NCBI GenBank assembly: GCA_947258825.1
Contig: CAMYJX010000044.1
Coordinates: 33,018-65,854 of the forward strand
Length of the DNA stretch: 32,837 nt
Origin: an uncultured Pseudomonadales bacterium
GTDB lineage: Bacteria > Pseudomonadota > Gammaproteobacteria > Pseudomonadales > Azotimanducaceae
Direction of reading: 5' to 3'
Position 1 is the stretch's first letter, and each line of letters starts with the position of its first letter. Made by a program: the position numbers and the translations under genes. Shown here piece after piece: positions 23,194 to 32,254 of this stretch. Below the pieces are notes generated by a model. That model saw only the letters and a program-made list of their open reading frames with translations. It was not told where the DNA came from and made no database searches.

Positions 23194-23241
23194 GTCGGCG
23201 AGGGGCCCGCAGCCGGTTACACATTCGGCGGCCCGTCCGGC

Positions 23242-23247
23242 TACAAT
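23242..23247 (+). promoter_or_regulatory. Candidate -10 element before the aldehyde dehydrogenase
   Basis: TACAAT lies 33 bases before the ATG of the aldehyde dehydrogenase gene. It differs from the consensus at one position. No clear -35 hexamer is at standard spacing, so this is tentative. Confidence 0.35.
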
Positions 23248-23280
23248 GCCGCGCTCAATTGAAGTGACGGAGCATTAACC

Positions 23281-24684
23281 ATGAGCGAGTACAAACTTCT
23301 GATCAACGGCGAGCTGGTCCAGGGTGACCAGAGCATGGACGTGATCAATCCGGCAACCGAGGAGACGCTGGCGGCATGCCCGCGAGCTTCAGAAGGCCAG
23401 CTCAACCAGGCCGTCGCTGCCGCCAAGGCCGCGTTTGCCGAGTGGAGCGCCACCACCATGGAAGCGCGTCGCCAGGCGGTAAACGCCATGGCCGACGTCA
23501 TCGAAGCGAACGCCACCGAGCTGGCTCAGCTGCTGACCCAGGAGCAGGGCAAGCCGCTGGCCGACGCCACCGGGGAAGTCTACGGCACCGCCGCCTTTTT
23601 CCGCTACTTCACCAGCCTTGATCTGCCGGTAAAAGTGCTGGATGACAGCGACGGACGACTGGTGGAAGCTCATCGCAAACCGCTGGGCGTGGTAGGAGCC
23701 ATCGTGCCCTGGAACTTTCCTATGATTCTGATGGCTTTCAAACTGCCCCCGGCGCTGCTGGCGGGCAACACCGTCGTGCTGAAGCCTGCGCCTACCACGC
23801 CTCTGACGTCGCTGCGACTCGCCGAGCTGATCAAAGACCTGATTCCCCCGGGGGTAGTCAACGTGATCACGGACGCCAACGATCTTGGCGCCGCGCTGAC
23901 AGCCCATCCGGACGTGCGAAAGGTATCGTTCACCGGCTCCACGGCCACCGGCAGCAAGGTCATGGCGGGTGCCGCCGGGCTCCTCAAGCGAATTACCCTC
24001 GAGCTCGGTGGAAATGATGCGGGCATCGTTCTGGACGACGTAGATCCTAAAGTGACGGCTCCGAAGCTTTTTCAGAGCGCGTTCCAGAACAGCGGCCAGG
24101 TATGCATCGCCATGAAGCGCCTGTACGTGCACGAATCCATCTACGACGAGATGTGCGAAGAGCTGGCGACCATCGCCGACGCGACCATCATCGGCGACGG
24201 CCTGCAGCAGGGCACCAATCTGGGCCCGCTGCAGAATGAAATGCAGTTTGAGAAGGTCAAAGGACTTATCGAAGAGGCACGTCGCGACGGCAACGTGATT
24301 GCCGGCGGCGAGACCCCGGACCAGCCCGGCTACTTCATCCGGCCTACCATCGTTCGCGACATCTCAGAGGGCTCCAGGCTGGTGGACGAAGAGCAGTTCG
24401 GCCCGGTGCTCCCGGTCATCAAATATTCCGACACCGAAGACGCCGTCGAGCGGGCCAACACGTCGCCTTACGGCCTGGGCAGCTCCATCTGGTCCGGCGA
24501 TCTGGACCAGGCCTATGCGCTGGCGGAAAAGCTGGAAGCCGGCACCGTCTGGATCAACAAGCACGCCGAGCTGGACCCGAGCATCCCGTTCGGTGGCGCC
24601 AAACAGTCCGGGCTGGGAACGGAGCTTGGCGAGGACGGGCTGGAAGAATTCACCCAGCTCAAGGTCATCAACATGGCGCGGTAG
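23281..24684 (+). CDS. NAD(P)-dependent aldehyde dehydrogenase
   Basis: A 467-residue member of the ALDH superfamily with all hallmarks: GAIVPWNFP, the cofactor motif FTGSTATGSK, the catalytic Glu in LELGGND, the nucleophilic Cys in NSGQVCIAMKR, and FGPVLPVI near the end. It oxidises an aldehyde to the acid; the SGQVC context and full length suggest a generic or succinate-semialdehyde-like member. GGAG lies nine bases before the ATG. It starts a new transcription unit after the envelope cluster, and the MBL-fold gene follows 51 bases later. It has no evident link to the cluster. Confidence 0.93.
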   Translation: MSEYKLLINGELVQGDQSMDVINPATEETLAACPRASEGQLNQAVAAAKAAFAEWSATTMEARRQAVNAMADVIEANATELAQLLTQEQGKPLADATGEVYGTAAFFRYFTSLDLPVKVLDDSDGRLVEAHRKPLGVVGAIVPWNFPMILMAFKLPPALLAGNTVVLKPAPTTPLTSLRLAELIKDLIPPGVVNVITDANDLGAALTAHPDVRKVSFTGSTATGSKVMAGAAGLLKRITLELGGNDAGIVLDDVDPKVTAPKLFQSAFQNSGQVCIAMKRLYVHESIYDEMCEELATIADATIIGDGLQQGTNLGPLQNEMQFEKVKGLIEEARRDGNVIAGGETPDQPGYFIRPTIVRDISEGSRLVDEEQFGPVLPVIKYSDTEDAVERANTSPYGLGSSIWSGDLDQAYALAEKLEAGTVWINKHAELDPSIPFGGAKQSGLGTELGEDGLEEFTQLKVINMAR

Positions 24685-24735
24685 GGGGCAGCGCGAGGGT
24701 AGCGCGGCGCGTCTCCGGTTGCGGGCAACGTTCGC

Positions 24736-25758
24736 ATGAAGCTCCTGAAGGTACTGACCGTAATCGTGCTGGTATCCGCGGTCGCCATTGCCGCAGCCGG
24801 TTACTGGTTGTTCACCAATCAGCCCAGCCTGGCGCGTTTCGAGGCACGGGGCCTCGGCACGACGACGGACGGTACATCGAGCCGGGTCAGGGTCAGCTGG
24901 CTCGGCAACACGAACGTCCTCGTCACCGATGGTGAGACAGCCATTCTGACCGATGGCTGGTTTACCCGACCCTCGGATCTGGAAATTCTTTTCGGCCACA
25001 TTGGCCCGGACCTCGGCGCCATCGATCGGGCCCTGGAGCGCGCGGATATCGAGCAGCTGGCCGCCGTAATTCCCGTCCACTCGCACTTCGATCACGCCAT
25101 GGACGCGCCGGAAGTCGCCGAGCGCACCGGCGCGATGCTGGTAGGGTCCGAATCCACCGCCAACATCGGACGCGGCTGGGGATTGGCCGATGAAAGCATC
25201 CGGGTGGCCACGCCGGGCCAGGCCATGTCGTTCGGCGATTTCCAGGTAACGCTCTTCGAGTCGCGTCACTTCGAGTTCCCGAACCCATTATTGAGGCGCG
25301 GCGTCAGCAGTCGCACGGAGATCACCGAGCCGCTGCAGCCGCCGGTGCGGATGACCGAATACGCCGAGGGTGGCAGCTACTCGGTTCTGATCACGCACCC
25401 GGATGCATCCGTGCTGATCCAGGGCAGCGCCGGCTATCTGCCTGGCGCCCTGGAGGGCATCGATGTGGACGCGGTATTTCTCAGCGTCGGCGGCATTGGC
25501 GGCCAGACCGAGCGTTACCAGAGCAATTACTGGGCCTACATCGTCAACGCGACCACCCCGGAAAAGCTGTTCCCCGTTCACTGGGACAGCTTTACCCATC
25601 CCCTCGGCGAGCGCCCCCAGGCGCCGAACCTGTTCTGGGATCAGGTATTCGGGCTGCAGGCCGACGCCAGCATTCAGTGGGCGTTTGACCGCGCCGCGGA
25701 AGATCCCCTGCTGCAAGCCGGGCTGCTCCCGCTCTGGCAACCCGTCTCCATTCCCTGA
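24736..25758 (+). CDS. MBL-fold metallo-hydrolase, membrane-anchored
   Basis: A 340-residue protein with an N-terminal membrane helix (about 5-26) and a metallo-beta-lactamase fold. VSWLGNTNVLVTDGETAIL forms the first sheet, VHSHFDHAMD supplies the metal ligands, and later His residues are in FESRHFEF and FPVHWDS. This arrangement is close to the lactonase/phosphodiesterase-like MBL group rather than to true beta-lactamases. The substrate is unknown. The active site probably faces the periplasm given the anchor. No good ribosome-binding site is seen, and it may be read from the aldehyde dehydrogenase transcript. Confidence 0.82.
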   Translation: MKLLKVLTVIVLVSAVAIAAAGYWLFTNQPSLARFEARGLGTTTDGTSSRVRVSWLGNTNVLVTDGETAILTDGWFTRPSDLEILFGHIGPDLGAIDRALERADIEQLAAVIPVHSHFDHAMDAPEVAERTGAMLVGSESTANIGRGWGLADESIRVATPGQAMSFGDFQVTLFESRHFEFPNPLLRRGVSSRTEITEPLQPPVRMTEYAEGGSYSVLITHPDASVLIQGSAGYLPGALEGIDVDAVFLSVGGIGGQTERYQSNYWAYIVNATTPEKLFPVHWDSFTHPLGERPQAPNLFWDQVFGLQADASIQWAFDRAAEDPLLQAGLLPLWQPVSIP

Positions 25759-25771
25759 ACGCCGACTCCGG

Positions 25772-25815
25772 AGCCTGACACAGACCCGCAGCGCAAACTG
25801 CCGCCCGGTCAGGCT
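25772..25815. other. Inverted repeat after the MBL-fold gene
   Basis: AGCCTGAC (25772-25779) pairs with GTCAGGCT (25808-25815), an eight-base perfect stem with a 28-base loop and no T-run. It could mark the end of the transcript or be a regulator site. Confidence 0.3.
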
Positions 25816-25869
25816 GTGATCTGTCTCACGAAAAGGCTCAGCCAACGCCGCCCGCTGTTCGGCCGGCCT

Positions 25870-25875
25870 TATACT
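25870..25875 (+). promoter_or_regulatory. Candidate -10 element before the methyltransferase-like gene
   Basis: TATACT lies 35 bases before the ATG. No -35 consensus is recognised at normal distance. Confidence 0.35.
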
Positions 25876-25909
25876 GCGGGCTCAGCCGACCGCGGCACGA
25901 GGACCACCG

Positions 25910-26734
25910 ATGCAGTTACGCAATCCCTTTGGCGATCATGGCGGCATGGCCGCGCTCAAAACCCGAGCCGACGTTTACGGTCGTCACTACGCCATCGACC
26001 GGTGCCTGCGCCGTTGTCTGCGCTCGATCTCCGGCGAATCCAACGAACCCCTTCCGAAAGACCTGGTATCGGAACTCTATGCGCACTGGGGAGACCCCCT
26101 GACCCAGAGCGGCGAGAACTATCTGCGCTCCTGTTTCGCGGAAGCAAGAAAAACCGAAGGCCACATTCTGCAGTGCGGCACCAGCCTGCTGACCCTGCTG
26201 CTGGGGGCGCTGTGCGCGGCCGCTGGATCCAAAGCCAAGCAGCTCTGGTGTCTGGAGCACGACGCCCATTGGGCAAACCTGATGCGCTCGTGGATTACCC
26301 AGTACGAGGTGAGCGCCAGCCACCTGATCAGTGCGCGCGCCGAACTATTCGGGCCCTACGTCTGGTACGCCATCGATCCGGCGCGACTGGCGGGTCAATT
26401 CAGCCTGGTGCTCTGCGACGGCGCGAACGCCACCCCCCAGGGTGTTCTCGGCACCCTGGACAAGCTCGCCGACCGGCTCACGCCGGACGCCGTGATTCTG
26501 GTTCGCAAAGTCGGCAAAGCGGCCGATCTCAAGGCGCTGGCGCAGTGGGCCGAAACCAACAACGCCGCCTGCGCCGTTGTGGACAAGCGCGAAGGTTTCA
26601 TCAAGATCTCCTGCCGCGGTAGCCGGCCGACGCTTGCACCAGCATCAGCATCAGCAAGGGCATCGACGGCACCGAAAGTCGCCACGATCAAAGCGCCGGA
26701 AAAAGCTGCGCAACCCACCGCGTCTTCTGCCTAG
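25910..26734 (+). CDS. Class I SAM-methyltransferase-fold protein
   Basis: A 274-residue protein. Residues about 80-225 follow the Rossmann-like methyltransferase pattern: the first strand and turn HILQCGTSLLTLLLG, an acidic end of strand two in LWCLEHDAHW, and a strand-four FSLVLCDG. This resembles small-molecule O-methyltransferases more than RNA enzymes, but the glycine-rich turn has only two Gly, so binding of SAM is not certain. The last 40 residues are Ala/Ser/Lys-rich low complexity. CGAGGA precedes the ATG by six bases. Its TAG shares the palindrome CTAG with the TAG of the convergent acyl-CoA synthetase gene. Confidence 0.62.
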   Translation: MQLRNPFGDHGGMAALKTRADVYGRHYAIDRCLRRCLRSISGESNEPLPKDLVSELYAHWGDPLTQSGENYLRSCFAEARKTEGHILQCGTSLLTLLLGALCAAAGSKAKQLWCLEHDAHWANLMRSWITQYEVSASHLISARAELFGPYVWYAIDPARLAGQFSLVLCDGANATPQGVLGTLDKLADRLTPDAVILVRKVGKAADLKALAQWAETNNAACAVVDKREGFIKISCRGSRPTLAPASASARASTAPKVATIKAPEKAAQPTASSA

Positions 26735-28215
26735 GCATCGGCCTCGCGCAGCTCCCGCTTCAGGATCTTCCCCGTGGCGTTGTGGGGAATCTCGGCAACG
26801 AACCGCACGCTGTGCGGCTGCTTGAATCGCGCCAGCCGCTCGCGGCAATGCTTGAGCACGGTTTCCTCGTCGAGGCTCGCCCCGCAGCGTTCGTCCGGCA
26901 CGCCGATCACGGCAACCTCTCCTACCGCAGGCAGCTGGTAAATGACGTTCTCCACCTCAGCCGGATAGACGTTCTCCCCACCGGAGATGTACATGTCCTT
27001 CCAGCGATCCACGATGAAGACATAGCCATCCGCATCCACATAAGCGGCGTCGCCCGTATGCAGCCAGCCGTCGGTAAACGAGCTGGCGTTGGCGTCATCG
27101 CGATTCCAGTAACCGGGGGTAACGTTCGGGCCCTTCACCCAGAGCTCGCCGACGGTATCGGGCTCCGGCAACGTCTGCCCGTCCTCGGCGACGATGCGCA
27201 GCTCCGTATGCATGGCGCAGCGCCCTGAGGAGCCGATCTTCAGCTCCGCCATCTCCGCCGTCAGGGCCGTAACCAGAGGGCTGGTTTCGGTCATTCCGAA
27301 CCCTTGCTGCAGCGCCTTGCCTTTGGCCGCATAGATCTTGATGAGCTCGACCGGAGTTGGCGCGCCACCGACACCGCAAACGTGCAGGCGGGTGAGATCC
27401 GCCGCGGCGAAGTCCGGGTGCTGACTCATGAACAGATAGTTGGCCGGTACCGCCAGAAAGTGGGTCACACCATAGTCCTGGTCCTGCAACAGCGCCAGGG
27501 TCCGGCCCGGATCGAAAGACCGCATCACGACGTTGGTGCCCCCCATGTGCAGAGCCGGATTCGCATAACAGTTCAAACCGCCGGTGTGAAACAGCGGCAG
27601 CACGCAGAGATTGACCATGCCGGGAAACAGCCTGTGGGGATTGGTGAGGTTGACCACGTTCCAGAAGGTCATGCCGAAGGTAATCATGGCGCCCTTGGGA
27701 TGACCCGTGGTACCTGAGGTGTACATGATCGTCCACAGATCGTCATGGGTGACGCCGGTGATCTGCTCCATGGGTTCTGCTGCAGCAATGGCCGCTTCGA
27801 AGGCCGACTCCGCGCCGTCGGCATTCAATTCAAGCAGGTGGTCAATCCTGCAGGCGTCGCCCAGCGCCTGCGCGGCGTCGGCGAAAGCGTCTTCGTGAAT
27901 GAGCACCCGAGGGCCGCAGTCACCGAGAATGTAGGTGAGCTCAGGGACGGTGAGCCGCCAGTTCAGAGGCACGTAGACGGCGCCGAGCTTCATGCAGGCA
28001 AACTCCGCGTCCATGCAATCGGTGGAGTTGTTGGCCAGCAGCGCCACCCGGTCGCCGTGCTGAACGCCCAGCTTCGACAGCGCAGCCGCCAGGCGCCCGG
28101 TGCGCTCGTGCATCTGCCGGTAGGTGTAGCGCCGCCCGGAATACAGATCAATCTGAGCAAGCCGGTCCGGGCTTTCCCCCGCGTGATAGGCGATCCAGTC
28201 GTAGGCTCTGACCAC
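26731..28215 (-). CDS. Acyl-CoA synthetase (AMP-binding, ANL superfamily)
   Basis: A 494-residue ANL enzyme that activates a carboxylic acid to its CoA ester. The P-loop-like motif is YTSGTTGHPKGA, followed by GFGMTETSP, DGWLHTGDAAYVD, DRWKDMYISGGENVYP and the catalytic Lys in NATGKILKREL. Near the end, VPDER is followed directly by CGASLDEE, whereas relatives have a WGE-containing strand and loop in between. About 12 residues (junction near 26884) appear deleted in frame from the mobile C-terminal domain. The start is GTG with GGAG eight bases upstream. The gene diverges from slyX and suits the other fatty or aromatic acyl-CoA genes. Confidence 0.88.
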   Translation of the reverse strand: MVRAYDWIAYHAGESPDRLAQIDLYSGRRYTYRQMHERTGRLAAALSKLGVQHGDRVALLANNSTDCMDAEFACMKLGAVYVPLNWRLTVPELTYILGDCGPRVLIHEDAFADAAQALGDACRIDHLLELNADGAESAFEAAIAAAEPMEQITGVTHDDLWTIMYTSGTTGHPKGAMITFGMTFWNVVNLTNPHRLFPGMVNLCVLPLFHTGGLNCYANPALHMGGTNVVMRSFDPGRTLALLQDQDYGVTHFLAVPANYLFMSQHPDFAAADLTRLHVCGVGGAPTPVELIKIYAAKGKALQQGFGMTETSPLVTALTAEMAELKIGSSGRCAMHTELRIVAEDGQTLPEPDTVGELWVKGPNVTPGYWNRDDANASSFTDGWLHTGDAAYVDADGYVFIVDRWKDMYISGGENVYPAEVENVIYQLPAVGEVAVIGVPDERCGASLDEETVLKHCRERLARFKQPHSVRFVAEIPHNATGKILKRELREADA

Positions 28216-28326
28216 GATGCGCGCTCCGTTCCTTCCCTCTGCCGACGAAAGATACTACCAATTTCGCCGGGAATCGTGTTTTCCTGTGCGGCGCAAAGGA
28301 TATCGTCGCTTGAATGGAGGCTCACG

Positions 28327-28539
28327 GTGAGCGCAGACCAGAAGCGCATTGAAGCGCTGGAAACGAAGCTGACTTTTCAGGAAGAGACCATCCAGGCCTT
28401 GAACGACGCGCTGATCCAGCAGCAGGCGCGCATCGACCATCTGGAAGCGATGCTGAAGCTGGTCAACGAGCGCGCGCTGACCACGCCGGACGAAGCGCAG
28501 AACGAATCGGCACCCGAACCACCACCGCCACACTACTAG
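28327..28539 (+). CDS. slyX: SlyX family protein
   Basis: A 70-residue protein starting at GTG, with GGAGG six bases upstream. It is one continuous coiled coil (about residues 4-48, KRIEALETKLTFQEETIQAL) followed by a Pro-rich tail ending PPPPHY. Both the length and the HY-type end are characteristic of SlyX. The cellular role of SlyX is not established. It lies 26 bases upstream of the MDR-family gene and may be co-transcribed with it. Confidence 0.85.
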   Translation: MSADQKRIEALETKLTFQEETIQALNDALIQQQARIDHLEAMLKLVNERALTTPDEAQNESAPEPPPPHY

Positions 28540-28565
28540 CATCTTCTGATCGAGGGGGAACAAGA

Positions 28566-29564
28566 ATGACCAGCAACCGCCAGATACACATCGTCGCCAT
28601 GCCCGAAGACAAGTTGGGCCCGGAGCACTTCCGGCTCGAGGAGGCAGAGATGCCTTCCGCCGGACCCGACGAGGTGCTCTGCCGCACGCTGTACCTTTCG
28701 CTGGACCCGGCAAACCGGGCCTGGATGCAGGGTGCCACCTACCGCAGCGCGCTGCAGGCCGGGCAGGTCATGGCGGGATTCACCCTCGCGGAAGTCGTCG
28801 GGTCCAATCATGCCGGCTTCTCGCCCGGCGATCTGGTGGAAGGCGACGGCGGCTGGCAGGAGTACTTCGTCCAGCCGGGCAAACGCCTGAGCCAGCGGCC
28901 GCGCAGAGAGCCGGTTACCCATCTCATGAGCGTGCTGGGCGTCACCGGGCGAACGGCCCACTACGGCATGGCGGGCATCGGCCAGCCCGCGCGGGGCGAG
29001 ACGGTGGTCGTGTCCGCCGCGGCGGGCGCCACCGGCTCTGTGGCGGGCCAGATTGCCAAGCTGCAAGGCGCCAGGGTTGTGGGTATCGCCGGCGGTCCGG
29101 AAAAGTGTCGGCGGCTCGTGGCGAACTTCGGGTTCGACGCGGCCATCGACTACAAGAACGACAATCTGTTTTCCGCGCTCAAGGAAAAATGCCCCGACGG
29201 TATCGACCTCTACTTCGACAACGTCGGCGGCCAGACCCTGGAAGCGACCCTGTTCCGCATGAACCTCCACGGTCGAATCATCTGCTGCGGCGTGGTCTCA
29301 CAGTACGACACCGCCAACCCGGCCCCGGGGCCCCGCGGGGTGCCAGGCCTGCTGATCACCAAGCGGCTGACCATGCGGGGTTTCCTGCTTGGCGACGATC
29401 CGGAAATGCTCGTTACCGCGGACCGGGAGCTAGCGCAGTGGGTGGACGATGGCAGCATCGTCGTCGCCGAGGACGTGGTGGAGGGCCTGGAGAATGCGCC
29501 CGCTGGGCTTATCGGCCTGCTCGCCGGCGAGAACTTCGGTAAACGCATGGTGAAAGTGGCTTGA
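28566..29564 (+). CDS. NADP-dependent oxidoreductase, MDR family (prostaglandin/curcumin reductase type)
   Basis: A 332-residue medium-chain reductase without the zinc of alcohol dehydrogenases. The N-terminal catalytic domain has YLSLDPANRAWM, typical of the leukotriene B4/curcumin reductase branch. The nucleotide motif AAAGATGSVAGQ and YFDNVGG follow, and the end is FGKRMVKVA. Such enzymes reduce the double bond of alpha,beta-unsaturated ketones or aldehydes with NADPH. GAGGGGGAAC precedes the ATG. It converges with the esterase gene across 92 bases. Confidence 0.9.
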   Translation: MTSNRQIHIVAMPEDKLGPEHFRLEEAEMPSAGPDEVLCRTLYLSLDPANRAWMQGATYRSALQAGQVMAGFTLAEVVGSNHAGFSPGDLVEGDGGWQEYFVQPGKRLSQRPRREPVTHLMSVLGVTGRTAHYGMAGIGQPARGETVVVSAAAGATGSVAGQIAKLQGARVVGIAGGPEKCRRLVANFGFDAAIDYKNDNLFSALKEKCPDGIDLYFDNVGGQTLEATLFRMNLHGRIICCGVVSQYDTANPAPGPRGVPGLLITKRLTMRGFLLGDDPEMLVTADRELAQWVDDGSIVVAEDVVEGLENAPAGLIGLLAGENFGKRMVKVA

Positions 29565-29600
29565 TTGCCGCCCCAGCGCAGCCTGTTCAACAACGAGATT

Positions 29601-29617
29601 TCCTGCCGCCCGCAGGA
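29601..29617. terminator. Hairpin between convergent genes
   Basis: TCCTGC and GCAGGA form a six-base GC-rich stem with a five-base loop, midway between two convergent genes. The T-run expected of a strong intrinsic terminator is absent on both strands, so the call is weak. Confidence 0.35.
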
Positions 29618-29656
29618 CCTCTCAGGCGATCCGCCGCCAGAACACTCTGACAGAAA

Positions 29657-30832
29657 TCACCGCAGCCGCTGAGCCAGGCGACCGAGCATCAGGCGCCGGC
29701 GAAGCAGGCGGGAGAGGCTGGCGCGGAGACGCCGCCAGAGCCGCATCCGCCACCGCCGGATACGGGTCCCGGTGGTATCTGCCAGATGCTCGGAGAGAAA
29801 ATCCGCCATCTCGCTGACAATGCTCCGGACCCTTCCCAGGAACTCCATCTGCATAAAACCGTGCGGCATGCCGCTTTCCTCCAGATACACGTGCGGCGTC
29901 CCGGCGGCGGCAAGTTTGTCGCGCAGCGCCTGGCTCTGGGCCAGCAGTGCATCCTGACTGCCGATCACAATGTAGCTCGGCGGCAGCTTGTGGGCAGCGT
30001 GAATCGGGCTCACACGCGGATCGGCCAGCAGGCCGGTGAGCGAATCCGGCAGATAAGCATCGTGGAGAAAACGATTTACGCTGGGGCTGCCCAGGTCTCT
30101 CATGTCGAAGACGCCGTAGATGAGCAGCATGGCGGAAATTTTTGGCGAGCCGATGGCACTGCGCAGGTTAATCGCGGTGGCCGCGGCAAGATTCGCGCCC
30201 GCGGAGTCGCCGCCGATGGCAAGCCGAGCCGGATCGCCGCCGAAACGCTCGGCATGACGCGCCGTCCAGCGTACCGCCGCGATGCAGTCGTGGAGCCCGG
30301 CGGGAAACGGATGTTCCGGCGCCAGGCGGTAATCGACACTCACCACCAGGTAGCCGGCCTGCGCAAAACGCGCCGTCAGCTTGCGATGGCTCTGCGGGCT
30401 GCCGGCAACCCAGGCACCGCCGTGAAAGTAAACGAGCACAGGATGTGGTCCGGGACCCTTCGGTACCAGTACGTCGGCGGTAGCGGGCGTCGCCGGATCG
30501 ATGGCAACCTCCTTTACCAGTTCACCCAGCGCCGGCAAACCCAGATTGGCCATGCCTGTAAGCCGGTCGAACACCTGACGGAGACCGGCAACGCCGCCGT
30601 TACCGCGAAACTCGGCGTCGAGAGCGCTGCGCAGCTGCGCCTGGCGCTCCGCCTCGGCCGCATCGGCGCTGTTCATACGCTGGTGAAAGTACGCCTGTAC
30701 GGGCGCCACGGCACGTTGCAATCTTCCCCTGCTGGGTTCGCTGTTTTCTTGCTGTTTGGCTGGCACGATCTGATCCCTTCGGCGCCTCTGAGCGCTTATG
30801 ATGCAATGCACCATAGCAGAGGGATCTGACAT
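29657..30832 (-). CDS. Alpha/beta hydrolase, hormone-sensitive-lipase family esterase
   Basis: The frame opens at 30883; I take the ATG at 30832, but none of the nearby starts has a good ribosome-binding site, and ATG 30814 is equally possible. The product (about 391 residues) has the oxyanion motif YFHGGAW, the nucleophile elbow GGDSAGAN, a catalytic Asp in SQDALLAQ and His in MPHGF, the standard HSL/family IV triad. It hydrolyses short or medium acyl esters in the cytoplasm. An N-terminal extension and a very Arg-rich C-terminal tail (last about 35 residues) are unusual and could bind membranes or nucleic acids. Confidence 0.85.
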   Translation of the reverse strand: MSDPSAMVHCIISAQRRRRDQIVPAKQQENSEPSRGRLQRAVAPVQAYFHQRMNSADAAEAERQAQLRSALDAEFRGNGGVAGLRQVFDRLTGMANLGLPALGELVKEVAIDPATPATADVLVPKGPGPHPVLVYFHGGAWVAGSPQSHRKLTARFAQAGYLVVSVDYRLAPEHPFPAGLHDCIAAVRWTARHAERFGGDPARLAIGGDSAGANLAAATAINLRSAIGSPKISAMLLIYGVFDMRDLGSPSVNRFLHDAYLPDSLTGLLADPRVSPIHAAHKLPPSYIVIGSQDALLAQSQALRDKLAAAGTPHVYLEESGMPHGFMQMEFLGRVRSIVSEMADFLSEHLADTTGTRIRRWRMRLWRRLRASLSRLLRRRLMLGRLAQRLR

Positions 30833-30949
30833 TTGCGTGAAGCGAATCAAATTCCGCCATTTCGCTAACGGCCGTCCGAGCATTTCAGTGACAGCAACGC
30901 GGCGTTCCGTTCCCGGCTAGGACTCTGAAAAAGCCCGGTTGACGTTGGC

Positions 30950-31441
30950 TTACGTGCCTTCCAACGCCTGCTCCAGGGCCTGGCGGATAGCCTCGAGTCG
31001 CCGCCGGTTTGCACCTAAATCCGACAGGCCGACGCGGGACGCCGAGCGCATGGCTATGTCCCCCTGATCGAGACGCATCTGAAACTGCACATCATCGACG
31101 AAACCGAAGATTGTCGTGCGAGCCTCCGCACGAACGTAGCCGTCGTCCTTCACTTTGACGGTGAACGATGCCGTGTTGTCGAGGTAGGCCAGCAGGGCTT
31201 GCCACACGGCGTGGGGATCAGACCGAAGGGACAGTGGTTCGATGCGGTGCAGGCTGTCCGTGGCATCGCTGGATACGCAGTTCGGCGTGGGCGGACAGGG
31301 TGCGAGCGTCTGCCTGTCCGGGGGATCCAGCGCTGCGCCCGATTTGCCGGCGCACCCTGTCAAGCCAAAGGCCAGGCTCAGGGTCAGGACAATTGCCCGG
31401 ATGAATCTGGCCGGGAAATCCGGGCGCGAAGAGTTCGTCAC
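30950..31441 (-). CDS. DUF1499 lipoprotein
   Basis: A 163-residue protein from a GTG start with GGGAGG six bases upstream. A lipoprotein signal ends in lipobox LTGC (Cys30). The DUF1499 signature LAPCPPTPNCVSSDA follows, then the domain body with VRAEARTTIFGFVDDVQFQM and a closing helix. DUF1499 proteins are of unknown function; many sit in the envelope. The gene lies 16 bases after the TIM-barrel gene on the same strand and is probably co-transcribed with it, though a functional link is not obvious. Confidence 0.85.
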   Translation of the reverse strand: MTNSSRPDFPARFIRAIVLTLSLAFGLTGCAGKSGAALDPPDRQTLAPCPPTPNCVSSDATDSLHRIEPLSLRSDPHAVWQALLAYLDNTASFTVKVKDDGYVRAEARTTIFGFVDDVQFQMRLDQGDIAMRSASRVGLSDLGANRRRLEAIRQALEQALEGT

Positions 31442-31457
31442 CGGCGACCTCCCAAGC

Positions 31458-32252
31458 TCAGCTCAATGCAGCCAGAAACCGGCGCGTGGCGTCGGCGATC
31501 GCCCGTGCCCGGTCGGTGATCTCCGGATAGCGATCACGCAACACCTTCGAGCGTATCTCCGGGCTCAACGCCAACCCACCGGGCAGCACCCGGAGCAGTT
31601 CCCCAATGGGCAGCTCACCCTCGCCAGGCAGCAGGCGGCCGTCCACGGCCTCGTGGAGCAGCGAATCGTAGTCGGTACCCGGCGCCGACAGCGGGGCATC
31701 CGCGATCTGCAGATAGGGGAAAAGGGCTGAGTCCAGCCCCTTCACCGCGTCCACGGTGCCGCCCGTTCGAGCAAGATGCAGGGTATCGATCAGCACGCGC
31801 CCGTTCGACCGTCCGACGTCGGTGACGATATTGACCGCCTGGTCCAGGGAGCGGACGGCCGTGATGGGCAGGAACTCCAGCACCAGCGTGAGCCCGGAAC
31901 CCCGGGCATGGTCGCAGAGCTCGGCGAAGACGCGCTTGGTGCCTTCATCGTCCTCGTCGCTGGAGACCACCAGGCCGTAGCCGGCGTCTATCTCGCCGCC
32001 AATGTCGATGATGCGCTTGAGATCGTCCGTGGGCTGTCCGGCGTGAATCCAGATGACCTCAACGTCCAGCACGTCAATGCCGGTATCGTCCCGGCGCCGG
32101 CGGACCTCGCGGGTGGTGTCCGTGCTCCATTCCGCAGGTTCTACCCAGATACCCGTATGGTCGAACCCGGCTGCTGCCGCGGCGCTCACCATCTCTGCTG
32201 GCGGAAACTCCTGAACGTTGCCGGCGGCCAGAGAAATGGAATGAGCGACCAT
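31458..32252 (-). CDS. TIM-barrel sugar isomerase/epimerase-like protein
   Basis: A 264-residue protein of the AP-endonuclease-2-like TIM barrel family (sugar phosphate isomerase/epimerase group). Visible metal-site candidates are Glu in LVLEFLPI, Asp and His in LIDTLHLARTGG, and Asp in LQIADAPL. The late GEGELPIGELL loop supplies the last conserved Glu. Relatives act as keto-sugar epimerases or inosose or hydroxypyruvate isomerases. It starts two bases after the class II aldolase stop, so aldolase and isomerase probably work on the same small sugar acid or hydroxy-keto substrate. Confidence 0.82.
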   Translation of the reverse strand: MVAHSISLAAGNVQEFPPAEMVSAAAAAGFDHTGIWVEPAEWSTDTTREVRRRRDDTGIDVLDVEVIWIHAGQPTDDLKRIIDIGGEIDAGYGLVVSSDEDDEGTKRVFAELCDHARGSGLTLVLEFLPITAVRSLDQAVNIVTDVGRSNGRVLIDTLHLARTGGTVDAVKGLDSALFPYLQIADAPLSAPGTDYDSLLHEAVDGRLLPGEGELPIGELLRVLPGGLALSPEIRSKVLRDRYPEITDRARAIADATRRFLAALS

Positions 32253-32254
32253 CG

